DNA from: Acanthochlamys bracteata
Lineage: Eukaryota > Streptophyta > Magnoliopsida > Pandanales > Velloziaceae
Direction of reading: 5' to 3'
Length of the DNA: 64,000 bases
NCBI GenBank assembly: GCA_019914995.1
Contig: CM034126.1
Location: forward strand, 11,413,001-11,477,000
How positions within the stretch are numbered: position 1 is the stretch's first letter; every line of letters starts with the position of its first letter. Shown one piece after another: positions 1-13,814 of this stretch. Under the pieces are notes generated by a model. It saw only the letters and a program-made list of their open reading frames with translations. It was not told the origin of the DNA and did no database searches. Made by a program: the position numbers and the translations under genes.

Positions 1-2655
1 GCGCCGTTTTTATGGCATTGGGTCGAACACGGTGCCCACACCAAACATTCAGAACGTGGCATAAGGATAGGCTTGGGACTTGAGAGTGGTGTTGAAATTT
101 GTGGACTTTTTAATTCCTTATCCTTTTATTTTCTCTACCTTTGAGGTAAGCTTCGTTTCCATCTACTCTTCTTCTGATTTTTCTTTTATCAGTGACAAAA
201 CAGAAAACATGTAAATGAATTTTAGTAAGTGGCGTTTAGAAATACTTTAAAATATATTTTTTTAAAAATAAATTAAAATATTTTTTATTTTAAAAATAAT
301 TTTTTTGATTTTAAAAAAATTAATAACAAAATTTTACTATATATTTTTCTATACTTTTTAAATTTTAAATAAATTATATAAAAAAATTATTAAAAAAATT
401 AAAAAACTACTTTTATAAAATAAAATTCCAAACAATTTCTAAAAATATTGTCAAAATCAAAACTAAGTGTGTGTTTTATTAATTAAAAATAAATTATTAA
501 TTAATTGAAAGCGAATTTATATGTCTTTAAAAAATATTAAAGATTAAATTAGTGTTTTCGTGTAACTAATAATAAATAAGTTTTTGATAAAAAATAAATT
601 GTGTTAGAAAAACCCACCTTTTAGGTCTCAAATAAGTACAAGTTACAAAAACACTACTAACTACCTCCTTTCTTAAATAAAATAAAAATATATGTTAAAA
701 AGAAGCGGTAGTACAAAAAGAAGTGCAAAATGTTTAGTTGAAAATGCTTTTGAAATATTTTTTATCTTACAAGGATCTATATTTTCAGTTAATACTTATC
801 ATCTTCTTCCTAATTAAATAAGTAAATAAACAAATACATCAATAAAGTAAAAAATTATAATAAGTAGAATTTGCATAGCCTCATCAACGCGTGGGATCCT
901 AAAAACGGAAATGTGAACGTAGTAGATAGGATCGAAGATTTTTTGTTGTTTTCACTTCTTTTAATACATTATATAAATATTTAGACATAAAAAAAACTTT
1001 TAGTATAACGGATGGAGTTAAAGACACCACGTTAAACGTATGTCCGACATTTGTTGTTAGAAATATTAGGTGACCAAACTACGCACAACAGTAATCTTCG
1101 TAGTTTTATAACACTCTACATAAGCAATACATAATAATTCAATAACAAAAAACTGACTGAAACATAAGCTTCTCAACAGGCTCCCCTTTGAAGCCAGCAG
1201 CCAACAAGCAACAACCTTAACGTTTCCTTTAACAAAAAAAAAAAAGAAATAAAAAAAAGATAATGTCAACAAAGGCCATCAGTTAACAGAAAGAATGAGC
1301 TAAGCTAAGTGATTGGAATGCAGACGAGATCTCAGCTAGGGGGCTAATTGAAGCCACAGGCTTCAAGGAATGGTACAGATTTTCCCATGACCTATCTGTT
1401 TGAGTTGGTCTGGAGTTCATAAATCCACCCATTTTTTCTGGTCGATATAAATTTTTACGCAATATAGTTTTACTTGGCTAGTGTTTTTTGAGGATTTATA
1501 TTACAAAGAAAATTATGTTTCGTAAGATTGCTGCGGATAGGACATTTCTAGAAAACTGTAGGACATCCAATTCCTAAAAACTCGACAAAATCAACTGATA
1601 CCTGATGAAACACAAGTCTTTACTTCAGAAACACGTGAAGTTGTACCGTAGTTTCTATGAGCCCGCAAAATAGAACCAGATAATTAGGCACGATCAGTTC
1701 AATCGCTACCTTTCTGTTCGACCTTCTACGTACTAGCAACTTGCGTTAAGGTTTAAAAATATTTAGAAAAGAAACTAAAAAAAAAAGAAAAATGTCCAAA
1801 CCTAACCATATTATCAGCTTGAACAATTTTCGACTGCAGAAGCAGTAGCAAAAAGTGAAGAAATTAAGACAATTCATAGCCAAAGATCAAAGCTCACAAC
1901 GGGACATGTATCCTCTCCGAAGAGAAGGAAATGACAAAATATAACAGCTAAATCTAGCTGTGGCTACAAACAATTAGCATAAAACAGAGCATTCCAAATC
2001 AATACTATACAATACGACCAATATGCACCAGTCATGCATCATTGAACGCATGTCCAACCACACCGTCTTGGAGTATGCAGGTCATAAACCATCAAGAGGA
2101 AAGACGAGCAAATAAGACTCTTTACATTTCCTGCAAGTTAGTCAACAAAGACCTTCATAACCATTGCCAGGTAGTTGTCATATAGAATTTGTTTGAGGAT
2201 TACGGCTGTTTAACAGATCCATCAAACAGCACCTGCTTCGTGTTAGCAAATGCTCACCAAGAGGAGCATTAGACAGGACTATAATCTACACATTCCCAAT
2301 CACATATACGATCAAAGAACAGTAACACACGTTCAGACAATAACAGAAATAAACATGTCAATCTGAGACTGGTGGTGCTTATGGACAATTATCAAGACAA
2401 TCTACAAGCTATTATATTTAGTATTTACAAAGAACTAGTGATCGCGATATACCTCTTGATCAATGGAATAGAATGCAAGAGGCAAGGAGCTCTGATGGAA
2501 GATTTTTACATCACTGGCCACAAACTCTGCCAATAACAGCTGAAGGTGAACAAAAGAGTATTTCTTGTTGAACGTCTAGATAATCAATACTGGAGAAATC
2601 CTCCCAAAGATATAATACCCATGGTAAAAAAAAAAAGACGATACTACTTCTCAGT
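1..2655. other. Spacer and 3' flank of the ubiquilin gene
   Basis: No convincing coding exon was found on either strand. The first ~200 bases have a more balanced composition and could be the edge of an off-window gene, but no frame is recognisable. Bases ~230-440 are an AT-rich dispersed repeat, listed separately. The stretch just left of 2655 should hold the 3' untranslated region of the minus-strand ubiquilin gene. A 68-codon minus-strand frame near 1066-1272 is low-complexity and is not regarded as a gene. Confidence 0.5.
230..440. repeat. AT-rich dispersed MITE-like repeat, copy 1
   Basis: An AT-rich block of about 210 bp opens near a GCGTTTAGAAATACTTT-like edge and closes at ATTCCAAACAATTTC. 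The interior shows the word order shared by the other copies: A/T runs, a TAAATAAATTATATAAAA-like segment, then AAAACTACTTTTATAAA. No target-site duplication could be fixed by eye, so the class is uncertain. Confidence 0.4.
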
Positions 2656-5600
2656 TTATTGATCTGGATTCCCAAGGAGTCGCTCCACTGCAGCATTGAC
2701 ATTTCCAAAAGTAGCCCTAAGAGCTCGAATATTCTCCTGTGTGTCAAAGAAGCCCATCTCTTGCAGCTGAGTTAGTTGCGTTGCGTATAGCTCTTCTGCT
2801 GGAACTGAAGGTGACACAGAGAAATAGGTTAGACTTCAGTGTCAAACAACTCTACCAAACTGAGTATTAGAAAAATAAATTCCACAATGCACTGACCATT
2901 CGAGGTATTCTGAGCACCAAATCCACCAGTTCCAAGCCCACCAAACAGGTTCATAAGTACATCCATTTGAGCTGTACCGGTAGCACCTGTAAAGGGGCAA
3001 AGAATGACATGATTGCAACTTGAAATTTGCATAAAAGTAATCGACAGCAAAGCAGATATCATGTGAGACTTATAAAGAAACCCAATGGTATAATACACCC
3101 AAGTTTCAACATCTGATAACTGATACAATCATGCTCAGTAATAGATGCAATAAAATCCAAGTCCAACAACAAGAACAGCAGTAAAGAACCAGATATATCT
3201 ACTTGCGAACTACACATTCGCAAAGTTACTTTCTGGTAGTCATGTTACAAACAATAATACAGCTCTCTAACATTACCTGGGTGATAAGCACAAAGGTTCA
3301 CCAGAAATAATGAGAAATGAGGTCAATACAACTAACATTCACCAACATATGATCATAACACCACTAAGCACCGTGGTACCTGAGATGCCATCAGCTGCAC
3401 AAGCTACTCGATGAAATAACCCTTTTACAATTAGAAAAGGGTCTAAACAAACATACGCAGAGCAATTGAAAAAGTTTGCATGCCCCTGCAGTATCAGATT
3501 ACTGAATGTGCTACAATCTACTTTGTAAGCAGAAGTTGTGATCATGTCATAATAACATCATTATGATTGCAAACTAGTATCGAAGAAAGCGTTCCAACCT
3601 GAAAGTACTACTCTCAAGTGAATCAAAACCTCGAAGATTGCAAATAAAAAAAATGACAAAATAAGTCACCTTACTGGAGTATTTACACCATCAAACCCTA
3701 TAATCTAGCAACTAAGCGCATTTAACTACCGGCCAGTCACCATGAGAAATAGTAAAGGTCATCAAAGAAATTTCCCGTAATTGGGGATAAAAAGATCTGA
3801 AATGACGAAGTTCATCATCATCATTCTTACCCATGCCTTCACCAGTCTGACTTTGTCCCCTGAGAAGTGGAAATAGAGCTCAAAGTTCAGGATGGCATAT
3901 CTAAAAAATTACAAATGGGGAATTTTCAAGTCAATTGTGATACGAAAGGCTTACTGGGTTGCCTGTTGCCGACCAAGTAGTGAAGAAAACGTCTGTTGGA
4001 GGGTCGAAAGTTGCTGGAGGAAAAAGAAAACTAGCTTAGATAAGCAGAAAATTGGATCAAGCATCTTGCTTCAGTTACCTGCAGTGTCTCAGGGGAAGTC
4101 AGCTGGCGCAAAAATTGCGGGTTTTGGAGCAACTCTCTAACTTGAGGATTGTCCAGCAAGCTTTGCATTTGGGGATCACGGCCCAGTAGCTAATGTATAA
4201 AAGAACCATCAGACAACAAATTTACATTTCACAATTCCCGTACTTATCCAACTAAAGGGATTACTAGTTTACCTGATTCATGTACTGAGGATCAGAAAGA
4301 ATGCTCTGCATCATCTGGGATACAGCTGGATTTTGCATAAACTGACTCAATGAAGAAGCACCCTGCATACCACCAAACATCTGTTCCAGATTCTGTAAAC
4401 CAGGCCCAGACAAACCTGTGCCACCAGGCTGCCTTGCTTCAGGCGCAGAAGTTGACCTAGGAGCTGTCTCTTGCACACCACCTGCTGTTGGATTAGCTAA
4501 ATTATTACTTGACAAATACCTATAACAAAAGATGATGGATAAATAGGAATCAACGCTCATACTGTTCCATGGATTAGGAAGTGGATTAGTGTTGGGTGCA
4601 GGAGATGTCCCCAATGGGTCTGAGTTCGTATTAGGCGGATTCTGCACTGCATCTCTAGACTGGTTGCCTGCCTGGTGACCAAGAAGCACAGCAAATGGAT
4701 TTGGTGCTGACTCTCTTCCTGTGTCACCACCCATTGTTGCTGCATTAAGGAAAGGCTCCTGAACATTTTCATACATGCGTCTGAGCATATTGAACCCTTC
4801 TGGCATGGACTCAATGTTGCTCATGGCCCTATCAGTGTTCCGCATCATTTCTCGCATGAGTTCTGGATTCCTTGCAACTTCAAGGGTTTGGCGGAGAGTA
4901 CTAGGATCATTAAGGACATGCGCAAACTCAGGGTTCCTCTCCATGAGCTCACGAATCTGAGGATTACTCATAATCATATTGCGCATAACATCGGGATTAT
5001 TCAGGAGGCTCTGGAAGAGAGGAGAATTCATCATTTCCCTCATAATGCCAGGGTTCTGCCTTAGCTGCTGCTGCATCTGATCAAGATCCGGTAAACCAGT
5101 TCCAAAGATACCAAATGGCCCAGCCCCAGTAGAGCCATTGGCACCAAGTCCCTGAAATAGTGAACTTGCTCCAAATGCTCCACTTTCACCGACACCTAAA
5201 CCCCTTGCAGCCCCAGAATTATCAGGGGTTGTGGAGACCTCAGGGCTGGTTGGTGTATTTGCTGATGAAGTTGATGTTGCAAAGCCACGAACTAAATGAA
5301 TAGTGTCATTTGATTCTAGGCCTGGTCAAAAAGCAAGGGCAAACACAAATGCATATTAGACATCTAGATACATTATAATTTAATACAGGCATAACCTTCT
5401 TTTTACCAAAAATCATAGAGCCATACCCAGGATGTAGAGGGTGAAGTTCTAAGTAAAGCATAATAACAAAATGGATGGTCTAATATAACCAAAAATGAAT
5501 TTATGTATTCATTGGACATTTAGCAAACTATGGCAAAAACATACAACAAATCCAATAGTCTATATGTTGCAAAACATTATCACAGATATCATGATGGTTT

Positions 5601-7421
5601 TTTTTTAAATTATGCAAATGACAGGTAGACACTGATCATATCGAAACAAGTTTGTAAGGAGTATTACTTCAGTTTTTTAAGTAATATATGGAAAGCCTAC
5701 CCCACTTAAAGCATGTAATCACTTCCTATTATAAATCTTGAAAGAAAACTTTAAACAAATTCAACAAGCAAAAAACTAGGAATCCTCCAATGAGGAATTT
5801 AAACATGTTGATGCAAAGGCAATAAAGGAGGTGGGGAAATGTTGGTAGTGACCTGTAAATTTCTATTAAATCATTATGACAAAGATTATTTGTGAAATGA
5901 CCCATGCAGCAGCCCCAAGTGGAATCAGGCTTGTTTGAGGGACTAGAAAGAAAGCTTAAAAGATAGAATCAGGTGATGTGAGAGATAGAACATCTAGTGG
6001 GATAGGTTGGCCTTTATTTGGAAACACGCAAGTAAACCAGAAAGAACTGGGTCTCGTTGGAAAACTAGCAAAATATTAAAGATTACTTCATCAGACTAGT
6101 TTCTCCAGCAAAAATCTACATTCAACCGGTGTCTAGGCAAAGCCTTATTAGCAGGCATCATTTTAGGAAAGCTGCTTCAAGGGTGAAAGGAGAAATGCTG
6201 GTAAAAGCAATTTAAGCAAAAACAATCTACACTAGGATCTAAGAAAATCATTATAGATGCAAGGTAGTATCAAATGGACCTCTTTTTCCTTCTAGATTTC
6301 CCTCTGTAAGCATATTTAATCACCTACCTTTGTCTTTGTTACAAAGACATACAAAAAGGCTGAAAAAAACTTCAACGAAAACACAAAAAAAAGTTGCAGG
6401 TATGGTTTCACTAAAGCTCAATGATATGCATCCACAAGAGTAATAAAGTCCTGCCTTGAAACAAGATCAGTTTTTCTATTTTTTGTAAAATCTAGGATAC
6501 TAATAGATATTAGATGCATACATATCGGGGAATTGCACATTGCTCACCTCAATTCGATTTGAGAATAAAATATAAATGTGAGGAATTATAAGTATAATGT
6601 CAGTCATCCCAGCTTTTTCATCTTTCACGTTTGCTATTATTGTATCTATGACATCCATGATAATGTCTTTGATCAGTCCCCACAACAATTTCAGCTTCAT
6701 ACAAAAAAAAAAAAAAACACTAGCTTGAGTAGCCATGAGACCACTTAGCATCCACATTATAAGAGAGAAGTTGGAAGGAGTTCAATAACCTCAAAGCAGA
6801 AAAATGCTCAAAAATCTCAGTTACCGCAGAAGAAAATTGAGCTTATCAAAACACAACATCCTACCGACCTATTGCCTTGTATAGTAACTTGCTCAAAACC
6901 AAATGCGAGACAGAAGGCAAAGACGGCATAATTTCGGAGGGTATTCACAGGAAGAGTTTTATAGATGTATCAAATCCTAATTAACGAAAAATAACGTAAG
7001 TTGGTAAGCAGAAGTAGTCAAGCAATAGAGATCTACCTAATGCCTTACACAACACATGAAATTCATTTCTGAAAGGAAAACAAATTTGCAGAATTAATAG
7101 TTACATAGCTACCCAATTCAACTTAATTATACCAAAAACAAAAGAAAATTTCACAGAAATCATTGAAAAGGAAATACAAACTAACAAACCGTAGCTCTGG
7201 AGCGTGTGATCGTCTTTTAACACCCTGCCTTTGTAGATCAGGCGCTGCTGAGGCGCCGGGACATCGCACTGCCCCGCCAACAACTCCTTCAAATCCCTGA
7301 CGGTTGCATCACGCACTGCCTCCGCCGTAAACTTCGATCCGTTCGAGCACCTTATGTTCACCGCGAGCTTCTCCACCACCGCCGCTGATTCTCCACCAAC
7401 TCCACTCTCTTCTTCCCCCAT
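2656..7421 (-). CDS. DSK2: Ubiquilin / DSK2-type ubiquitin receptor (7 exons)
   Basis: Shuttle factor of the ubiquitin-proteasome system: in this family an N-terminal ubiquitin-like domain docks on the proteasome and a C-terminal UBA binds ubiquitin. Exons (minus strand): 7421-7190, 5321-4273, 4189-4079, 4013-3955, 3859-3831, 2986-2897, 2804-2656. All junctions keep frame and give about 572 residues, or about 550 if the 66-nt intron at 4497-4562 is removed. The ubiquitin-like domain lies near residues 17-95 ([28 protein letters not shown]). STI1-type repeats follow ([30 protein letters not shown]). The UBA is at the end ([26 protein letters not shown]). The start is the ATG at 7421; the in-frame codon two positions upstream is TTG. 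Intron 1 is about 1.9 kb. Plants often carry two DSK2 copies; which one this is cannot be told. Confidence 0.93.
4497..4562 (-). other. Candidate 66-nt in-frame intron inside ubiquilin exon 2
   Basis: On the minus strand the segment begins GTATGA and ends AATTTAG, is T/A-rich and is exactly 66 nt. Kept in, it adds 22 residues including a hydrophobic run ([12 protein letters not shown]) that does not fit a ubiquilin linker. Spliced out, NPLPNPWN runs directly into TNPTAGG, which looks normal for the family. It could be a very short constitutive intron or an exitron. Confidence 0.55.
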
Positions 7422-7918
7422 CTTCAATTAATCACAAAATAAAGCCCAAAACTCTGAGATAGACTTGACTGATTGATCTAGAAGATTTGATTTGATTTAA
7501 TTCGATTCGATCGAATTGAATAGATTGTGCACTGGTTTAATTGATGAATAAATTCAGTTGCTTGTGATGAGGGAGTAGATCGCGCAGAGAACAAAGAGGG
7601 GGTAAAGAATCAGAAAGGGAGATGCGTTTCCTTATACAGGTAGATAATGGAGTTGGGACTTGGGAGTTCTGTTTTCTTTTTTCTATTATTTTTATTGTTT
7701 TGTTTCTGGATCTCTCGATCGAGATCAAACGCGACGCAGTTACAGCTAGGGAAAAAATAACATGTCGATAAATGGTCCGACTTAATAGGCCGATAATCAT
7801 AAGATATTAATTACAGGAATGACCCTGTATTATTTGATTTCTTTCTTATTAGTTTCTGAGATTAGAATCTCCCGCAAAACGATGGAATTTCGAAAACAGT
7901 GGTGATTGATTTCCTCGC
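7422..7918. promoter_or_regulatory. Probable promoter and 5' leader of the ubiquilin gene; intergenic
   Basis: This gap separates the minus-strand ubiquilin start from the plus-strand pseudogene. Repeated GATTTGATT/GATTCGATT words lie just upstream of the ubiquilin ATG, probably in its leader. No coding sequence was recognised. The region may once have served as a bidirectional promoter for both genes. Confidence 0.4.
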
Positions 7919-10900
7919 CATGGCGATCTTCCGATAAAGCAGTCATGATCTGTTTCCATTTTATCGCCTGCTTACGCGTGGTCGCTTACCTTTGGTTCTG
8001 TTTTGGTTTCTGGCAGATATGGACTCACACAGTTGCTCATGACAGTGATTCCCCTGCGTGTAAGTCGAATTTGGGTATGCTTGAAACTTACAACGAATGT
8101 AGCTTTCTACAACATATCTACGCAATTAGCGTAGTGTTCGTTGATTACGTTTCTCAAAAAGTTCCAAAACCACATTTCATTCAGTTAAGATAGCACTTAA
8201 CGCTTGTGACGATCACAAGGAGAGAAGAGAGCGTTGTGTTTTTGGGTTTGTCATGTCTTTTGGAATTTGGTGTTTGCAGTAGTTGCTTAGTTGTGTCATT
8301 ATGGGGTAAAAAAACACTGAATCAGAGTTTGAGTTTGATGAAGTCAAACTTGATAATGGATTTTCGCATTGGGTTTACTAATCCTTCCCAATGCTTACTT
8401 ATTATGACAACATCTCTAGTCATCAAGTCTACATAATGACAGTCCATGTAATCCTATTGGATTTGAACTGAAAGCTTTCCAATGATCTTCGTTTAGTGAA
8501 TCCAACAATTCAATTCGCAAGACCCTTGATTCACGAAGTGTTGGCATTCAGAGGTCAGCCATATCATTACTTACATGGAGAGTTATCAAAGTTCTTCAAG
8601 AAAAAGGTATCTGAGTATTTCTTAATTGTCTTTATGCAGTTCTGAAAGCTTTCTCCATGTTGTAATGTGATGTTTCATGTTTCCACATCACTTCGACTCA
8701 TTTTGGTTGTTTCTCCTTTCAGTCCCCTATTCACCTTGCTCTAGTATGTATGAGATTTCCAAACTCTAAACTTGATTTAATTTTATTAAGAATTGATGAG
8801 AAAAGGAGGAAGAGTAGATAAAGTTCTTGAATCATGCGTTCATTTTTGGATAATTTGTTTATTAACTTGTATTCCCACTCAATGCATTCATTTTAAATTT
8901 TTGTAAGCTCTTCTTGGACTCGTGAAGAGTATTCACCCATCGTGCAAGATTTGATACATACTCTGTGGGATGCTTTAGAGACTTACTTTTGAAGAGAACA
9001 CCAAAAGACTTTGATATCACAACTGCTACTCTTAAACAGGTATGTTATATCTGTTTGTATATTATGTAAAAAGAAACTCTTTATTCTTACAGTAGTAATA
9101 TACGTTCTTTATTTTTTTAATTTATAACACTGTGCAGGTTAAATGCAATTGTAGGAAGAAGGTTCCCAATATGTCAAGTTCATATGGGACAGTCCATTTC
9201 GAGGTTTATTTTGCTTTTACAATCCAGAAATACGTAACTCATCCATATGTTCCCTGTTGCAGTTGTTTAGAATTCATTAGTATCCGGTTTTTAGCACCTC
9301 TGACAAAGTTGCTTAGGCAAGACTTACGCTTCCTCTTTCTCTAAAACCACAAAATTCTGATAAAAAGGATACTCTCCTTTGGAAAAATAGCATGAAAAGG
9401 AATGTCACAGTAAATGGTTACTATTTTGTACTTAAATCTTCTTAAAGGAGCCAAGCACTACATATGAAGTTTGAGTTACAACCAGATGACTTCTTTTTGT
9501 TCTTTTAATTTCTCCTTTATCTGTGCAGATTATTTTATGATCCCTCCAGAAACACAATATATGATAATGTAGCTGGAATAAATGATCAAGGACACGTAAG
9601 GTAATTTTTTACTGGCCTTTTCAGACTGTAATACCTGCTCATGTATCATTCAAAGAGGAATGTTGTACGCGTTACTTTATGTATTTTCTTTTCTTCCTTA
9701 TGCCTTGCCATTTTTTCCTGTACATCCTTAGACAAGCTGACATGGGCTTCTCTGGCTCAGCCAGAATTTTGTGTGGTTTAAGAATTGCTGCTTGTTGATG
9801 GGAGCTTTCTATACAAACTGGCTGCTATCTGGGATCTTTCTGCATCCGTAATGGCTCTTGACAAGGTGCATGGGCCTTGATATTTACATTATGTAATTAA
9901 TACCTTTAATTGCTGATTTTGTATCTAACAAATGAATTTCTTTCTTTCATCTAGTCAAGACTTGTGGTGGAGTTAATTTTATGCTGGCATATGAAGCTGC
10001 TGAGTCTTCTATGTGTTTACTTCAGAAGTTCAAATTTCTCGAATCACTGCTTCCTGCCCAAGAAAGTCAGAGCCATTGGTATTTTTATAAATAAAAAGGT
10101 TTCCGGGTTCCCAAACTACTAAGTGTTGCTAACGTATGTCTTGTTTGATCATACTCTCTTCAGGTAGTGTATCTGGTTCATCAAACCAAGGTTCACTCTA
10201 GCCTGAGCTCCACTATGCTCATGGTACGATCAGGTTCCATGCAACCGTTGGTTTCTGTTGGTTAATCTCCGTCTCTGTAATTTCTATCAAAATGTTCCTA
10301 CTTTTGTAGATGATTTGCTGCTGCTTAGTGCTAGCAACCTTATTTCTTTTTTTTAAGTTTCAGCAAACTGAAAATTTTCTAAATCTGTATATACCTTCTT
10401 AACTCTCCTTTTATTTGATTGATAGCAAATTTTATTGAAGTGGATAATGCTATTGCTTGGTAATTCTAGTGCTGCCCCCTAGCAGCATCCTTCATGTGAC
10501 AAGCTAGTGGTGCAGCAAACATGCCGACAGAGTATTTTTGTTAATTTGTAACCACTGATGCACTTCAAGAACTCATAGCTTCTTTAACCAAAAGATACTT
10601 ATTAATGATACTTCTGTTAGCATTGCCTAGATTCTATTAATAAACATTGACGTTTCTCGTTCAACTCGTGCAGAGTTAGGTAGGTTAGCATCAACCAAAG
10701 TTCTAGAGTTTACTTCTATTGTTACATTGAGGCAGTATGAAGCTATTACATGATTCCTTTGGGAAAGATTTTTTATAAGACAGGAAGGTTCAGAAAGATT
10801 ATTGCAGGCTTTGGATAGTCTTAGTAGTTGAAGGTCAGAACTCATTTTAAATGTTTGAGAGACCGACTTGCCATTTGTGGACAATGTTTTCATAACACTT

Positions 10901-12660
10901 CATAGAGTCATGTGCTTCTTCAAGCTAGTGGTTATACTACTACTCCTGCCCTTAATTGCTGTTTATCATTACTCGACAGTCCTTTTTGCCCAGCAGCCCA
11001 CTACATTGGTTATATGGGCATCTAATCTAATTGAATTTGAATTAGGATGCATGAAGTTTCATCCGCTGACTAATTATTATGGCTTGAGATTTTATATATG
11101 CATATCTATTAACAATTCTTTGGAGTTCCAATTACTTGTATTGAAGGTCTAGAGTTATATCTTATTCTAAATGAAACTGAAACTCCTTTTGAGTATTTAG
11201 GTTAAGTGAGTACTTTAACTCAGATGCTTTCAATTACCAGTCAAACAAATTAGTACAACAGAGTGCATGTCGTGCAGGAAAATGGAAGTTACATAGACTA
11301 TAAAAACTATTTCATGAATAAATTTGTCTCCCCTTCTCAATTCATAAGACAGTAGATCTTTTTGCCTCTGCTGTATAAACCCAAAATTAAAGGACTCTTT
11401 TTTCAGTTATCTTGGAAACTTTCAGTGAAAACTGTCCAAAATAAGCATGACGGTGTCAGCCATCATTTACAACACATCCTGGCTTTTGATTTCTCTGGTG
11501 GATATGCTGTTGGTATTTAACCTACGGTCATGTATTAGTCAAACTGATGTTTGAACTTGAGATTTTGACACTTCTTTTATTGTTCTAGCTTCTATTTTTA
11601 ATACCAAATGCCATTGTTCTGCAGAGACTGCTTTCTAATTTTGACAAATTGCTTTCTGCAGACAGTCCATAGCTTATGGTGAGCAAAATAAAGATTATTT
11701 GCTTTCTTGGAAGTAATCTGCATGTCTTTCAAAGTTAGCTAAAGGTATAAGACTTGCAATTCCTGATGTTAACATAATAATCACTATGGATTCCATGTGC
11801 TTCATGAATCTGTCGTTTATTATACCCTTTGCATGTTGCAAGGCATTATGATGACTGAATTTATGATTTCACGAGATTTTCTTTTATTGCATGCAAGAAG
11901 TTGACTCTTCTGTATAGTAAGTTGCTTAGAGGTTGAGTCCATTGCTTCGAGATACTTCGAGCAGATTTATGAGCCAGTCTGTTTCAAATGTTCGAGATCG
12001 TTCACTGTCGCTCAGAAAACAGGTTGCCACTACTTGCTTTCCATCATGCTTTGATGGATAACCCTGGATGCAATTGTAGTTTGGGCTTTCTCGTCAATCT
12101 TTGCACCATGGTAGTTGGAGTAGAGCTTTGGATTCTTCAAACATCAGAGATCTTATGTGCAGTTTGCCCCTGAAATGTCTTCAGAATCCAGGAATATATC
12201 AGATGAATAGCTATTGGAAGAAGCATCACGTCTATCATCACTGTTTACATCTTCCATACACCGTTTCACTAGTATAGATGCTTTGAATCAGACATTGAAT
12301 GGATACCCTGAAAGCATAATTCTTTCTGAAGTACGCTAGTCATGGAAGGTAAATTTTTTGTTTCATTATTCGAATACAACGTTTTAGTTCAGGAAAAACA
12401 ACTTCAGACACTAACTTCATTTTGCAGGGATGTGAGATACCTGTATCTGATTAATGTTTCAAGACTATTTCATGAACTGGAGGTTGATATAAATCTTATA
12501 TTAACGAAAGGACAGTATCTCACATAAATCAAGAACTTCTTAAAATAGGTGACAGAGAAGAAACAAAATTTGTTCTTGGATACGTGCGACCGCAAGGTGA
12601 TCAGTATAAACAGGATGTCTCTTCTAGAAAGAAGCAACAGTTGTCTGAGCTGCTCAAGTA
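7919..12660 (+). pseudogene. Decayed poly(A) polymerase / CCA-adding-enzyme-like gene
   Basis: Fragments of the plant polynucleotide adenylyltransferase (PcnB-like) family appear in the right order but in shifting frames. A possible start is ATGGCGATC at 7919, closed three codons later by a stop. SRSVGIQRSAISLLTWRVIK lies near 8530; RDLLLKRTPKDFDITTATLK, the catalytic nucleotidyltransferase region, near 8970. AIVGRRFPICQVHMGQSI is near 9150, DPSRNTIYD near 9545 and SARILCGLRIAA near 9755. Then come VNFMLAYEAAESSMCLLQKF near 9980, AENRLPLLAFHHALMDN near 12015, and VRYLYLINVSRLFHELEVD near 12435. The GG part of the GGxVRD motif is lost: the bases before RDLLL no longer read as glycines. Recognisable GT and AG borders remain (for example AAACAG|GTATGT then GTGCAG), so this is an unprocessed duplicate, not a retrocopy. 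At least five frame changes or stops are needed to follow the family. The functional paralogue must lie elsewhere. Confidence 0.75.
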
Positions 12661-12929
12661 ATTCTCTTAATCAAGTATTTACTTCTTATTGAAATTTTTT
12701 GAAGTATAAACCGAAAACGAAATGCAGTTTGTTAGAGCGTATAATGTTTAGGCAGGTTTGCTGTATATAGCGCATATGACGAAATGTTTATGTCAAATTT
12801 ATACTTGAAATGTTTCTGTTTATTGATGTTTAATTATTATATTCTGAGATTTGCTATCTTTCGCGCTTTTTAAGAATTGGCTATTGAAAAGACAATAACT
12901 GACTTATTGCTAGATGATTGAGAAAATAT

Positions 12930-13160
12930 TTGGAAGTGTTTTTGAAATATTTTTTCAATGAAAATTATTTTAAATTTTTTTTAATGAAAACTATTTTAAA
13001 TTTTTTTTAAAAATTAGTTTATTTTTTTATCTCAGAATAATAAACATAAATATATAAAATTTTATTATGTTAAATGTTTTTATATATTTTTAAATTTTAT
13101 AAAAAATATTCTAAAATTTAAAAATTAGAATAAATATTTAAAATTCGGTCAAACAGCACA
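12930..13160. repeat. AT-rich dispersed MITE-like repeat, copy 2
   Basis: About 230 bp of A/T between a GGAAGTGTTTTTGAAATATT edge and a GGTCAAACAGCACATGC edge. The interior has the shared order: T runs, then ATATATAAAATTTTATTA, TTTTTATATATTTTTAAATT and an A-rich end. Boundaries are by eye. Confidence 0.4.
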
Positions 13161-13814
13161 TGCTAGGAGAATTTCTAATTTTTAAAAATATATTTGTTTT
13201 TGTAGATGTTATGCATGAATAGAATCACGGGAAAGTAGTCATTTGATAGTAATTGTGTTTACCAGAGACGAAGGACCAAACACATTCGTGTTTTGTTGCA
13301 TCTTTTGCACCAAGCTTTAGGTTTCTAGCTAAAATTTCATATCATAATTCATAGCATAATAATAACAAAGAACAAAATGGTCATGATCAATTACTACATA
13401 CATAATTTACATTCTTTTTCCACTACACGCTTCCCATTTTTTTCTAAATACCTTTTGTTTTTAGTGGCTCGAGTTATTGTTAGTCCAAATAAGAGACTCC
13501 CGTTTTATTGAACACTTTTTTTTAATTTGCTGAGCACATTGATGATCCAAATTAAGACAACCTAAACAAAACTTCTCTTTTTTTTTTTTTTTTTTTTTTT
13601 GACAATGATATATTTTGTAGATAAAAAATTGTTAAAAAATAAGTTAAATAAATAACTTGTTAAGAATTTTTTATTTTTTTAAGTTAGAAATAGATTTTGT
13701 ATTTTATATATAACTAAAATAAATCAAATATTTTTTTATTAAAAATAAGTTGTTAAAGTGAAAAATTATTAAAAAAAACATAGAAAGCATTTAATGAATT
13801 GAATTGCACACGAT

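Noticed and set aside
3892-4140. 82-codon plus-strand frame
   Set aside because: It overlaps ubiquilin exons 3 and 4 on the opposite strand and is a shadow of them.
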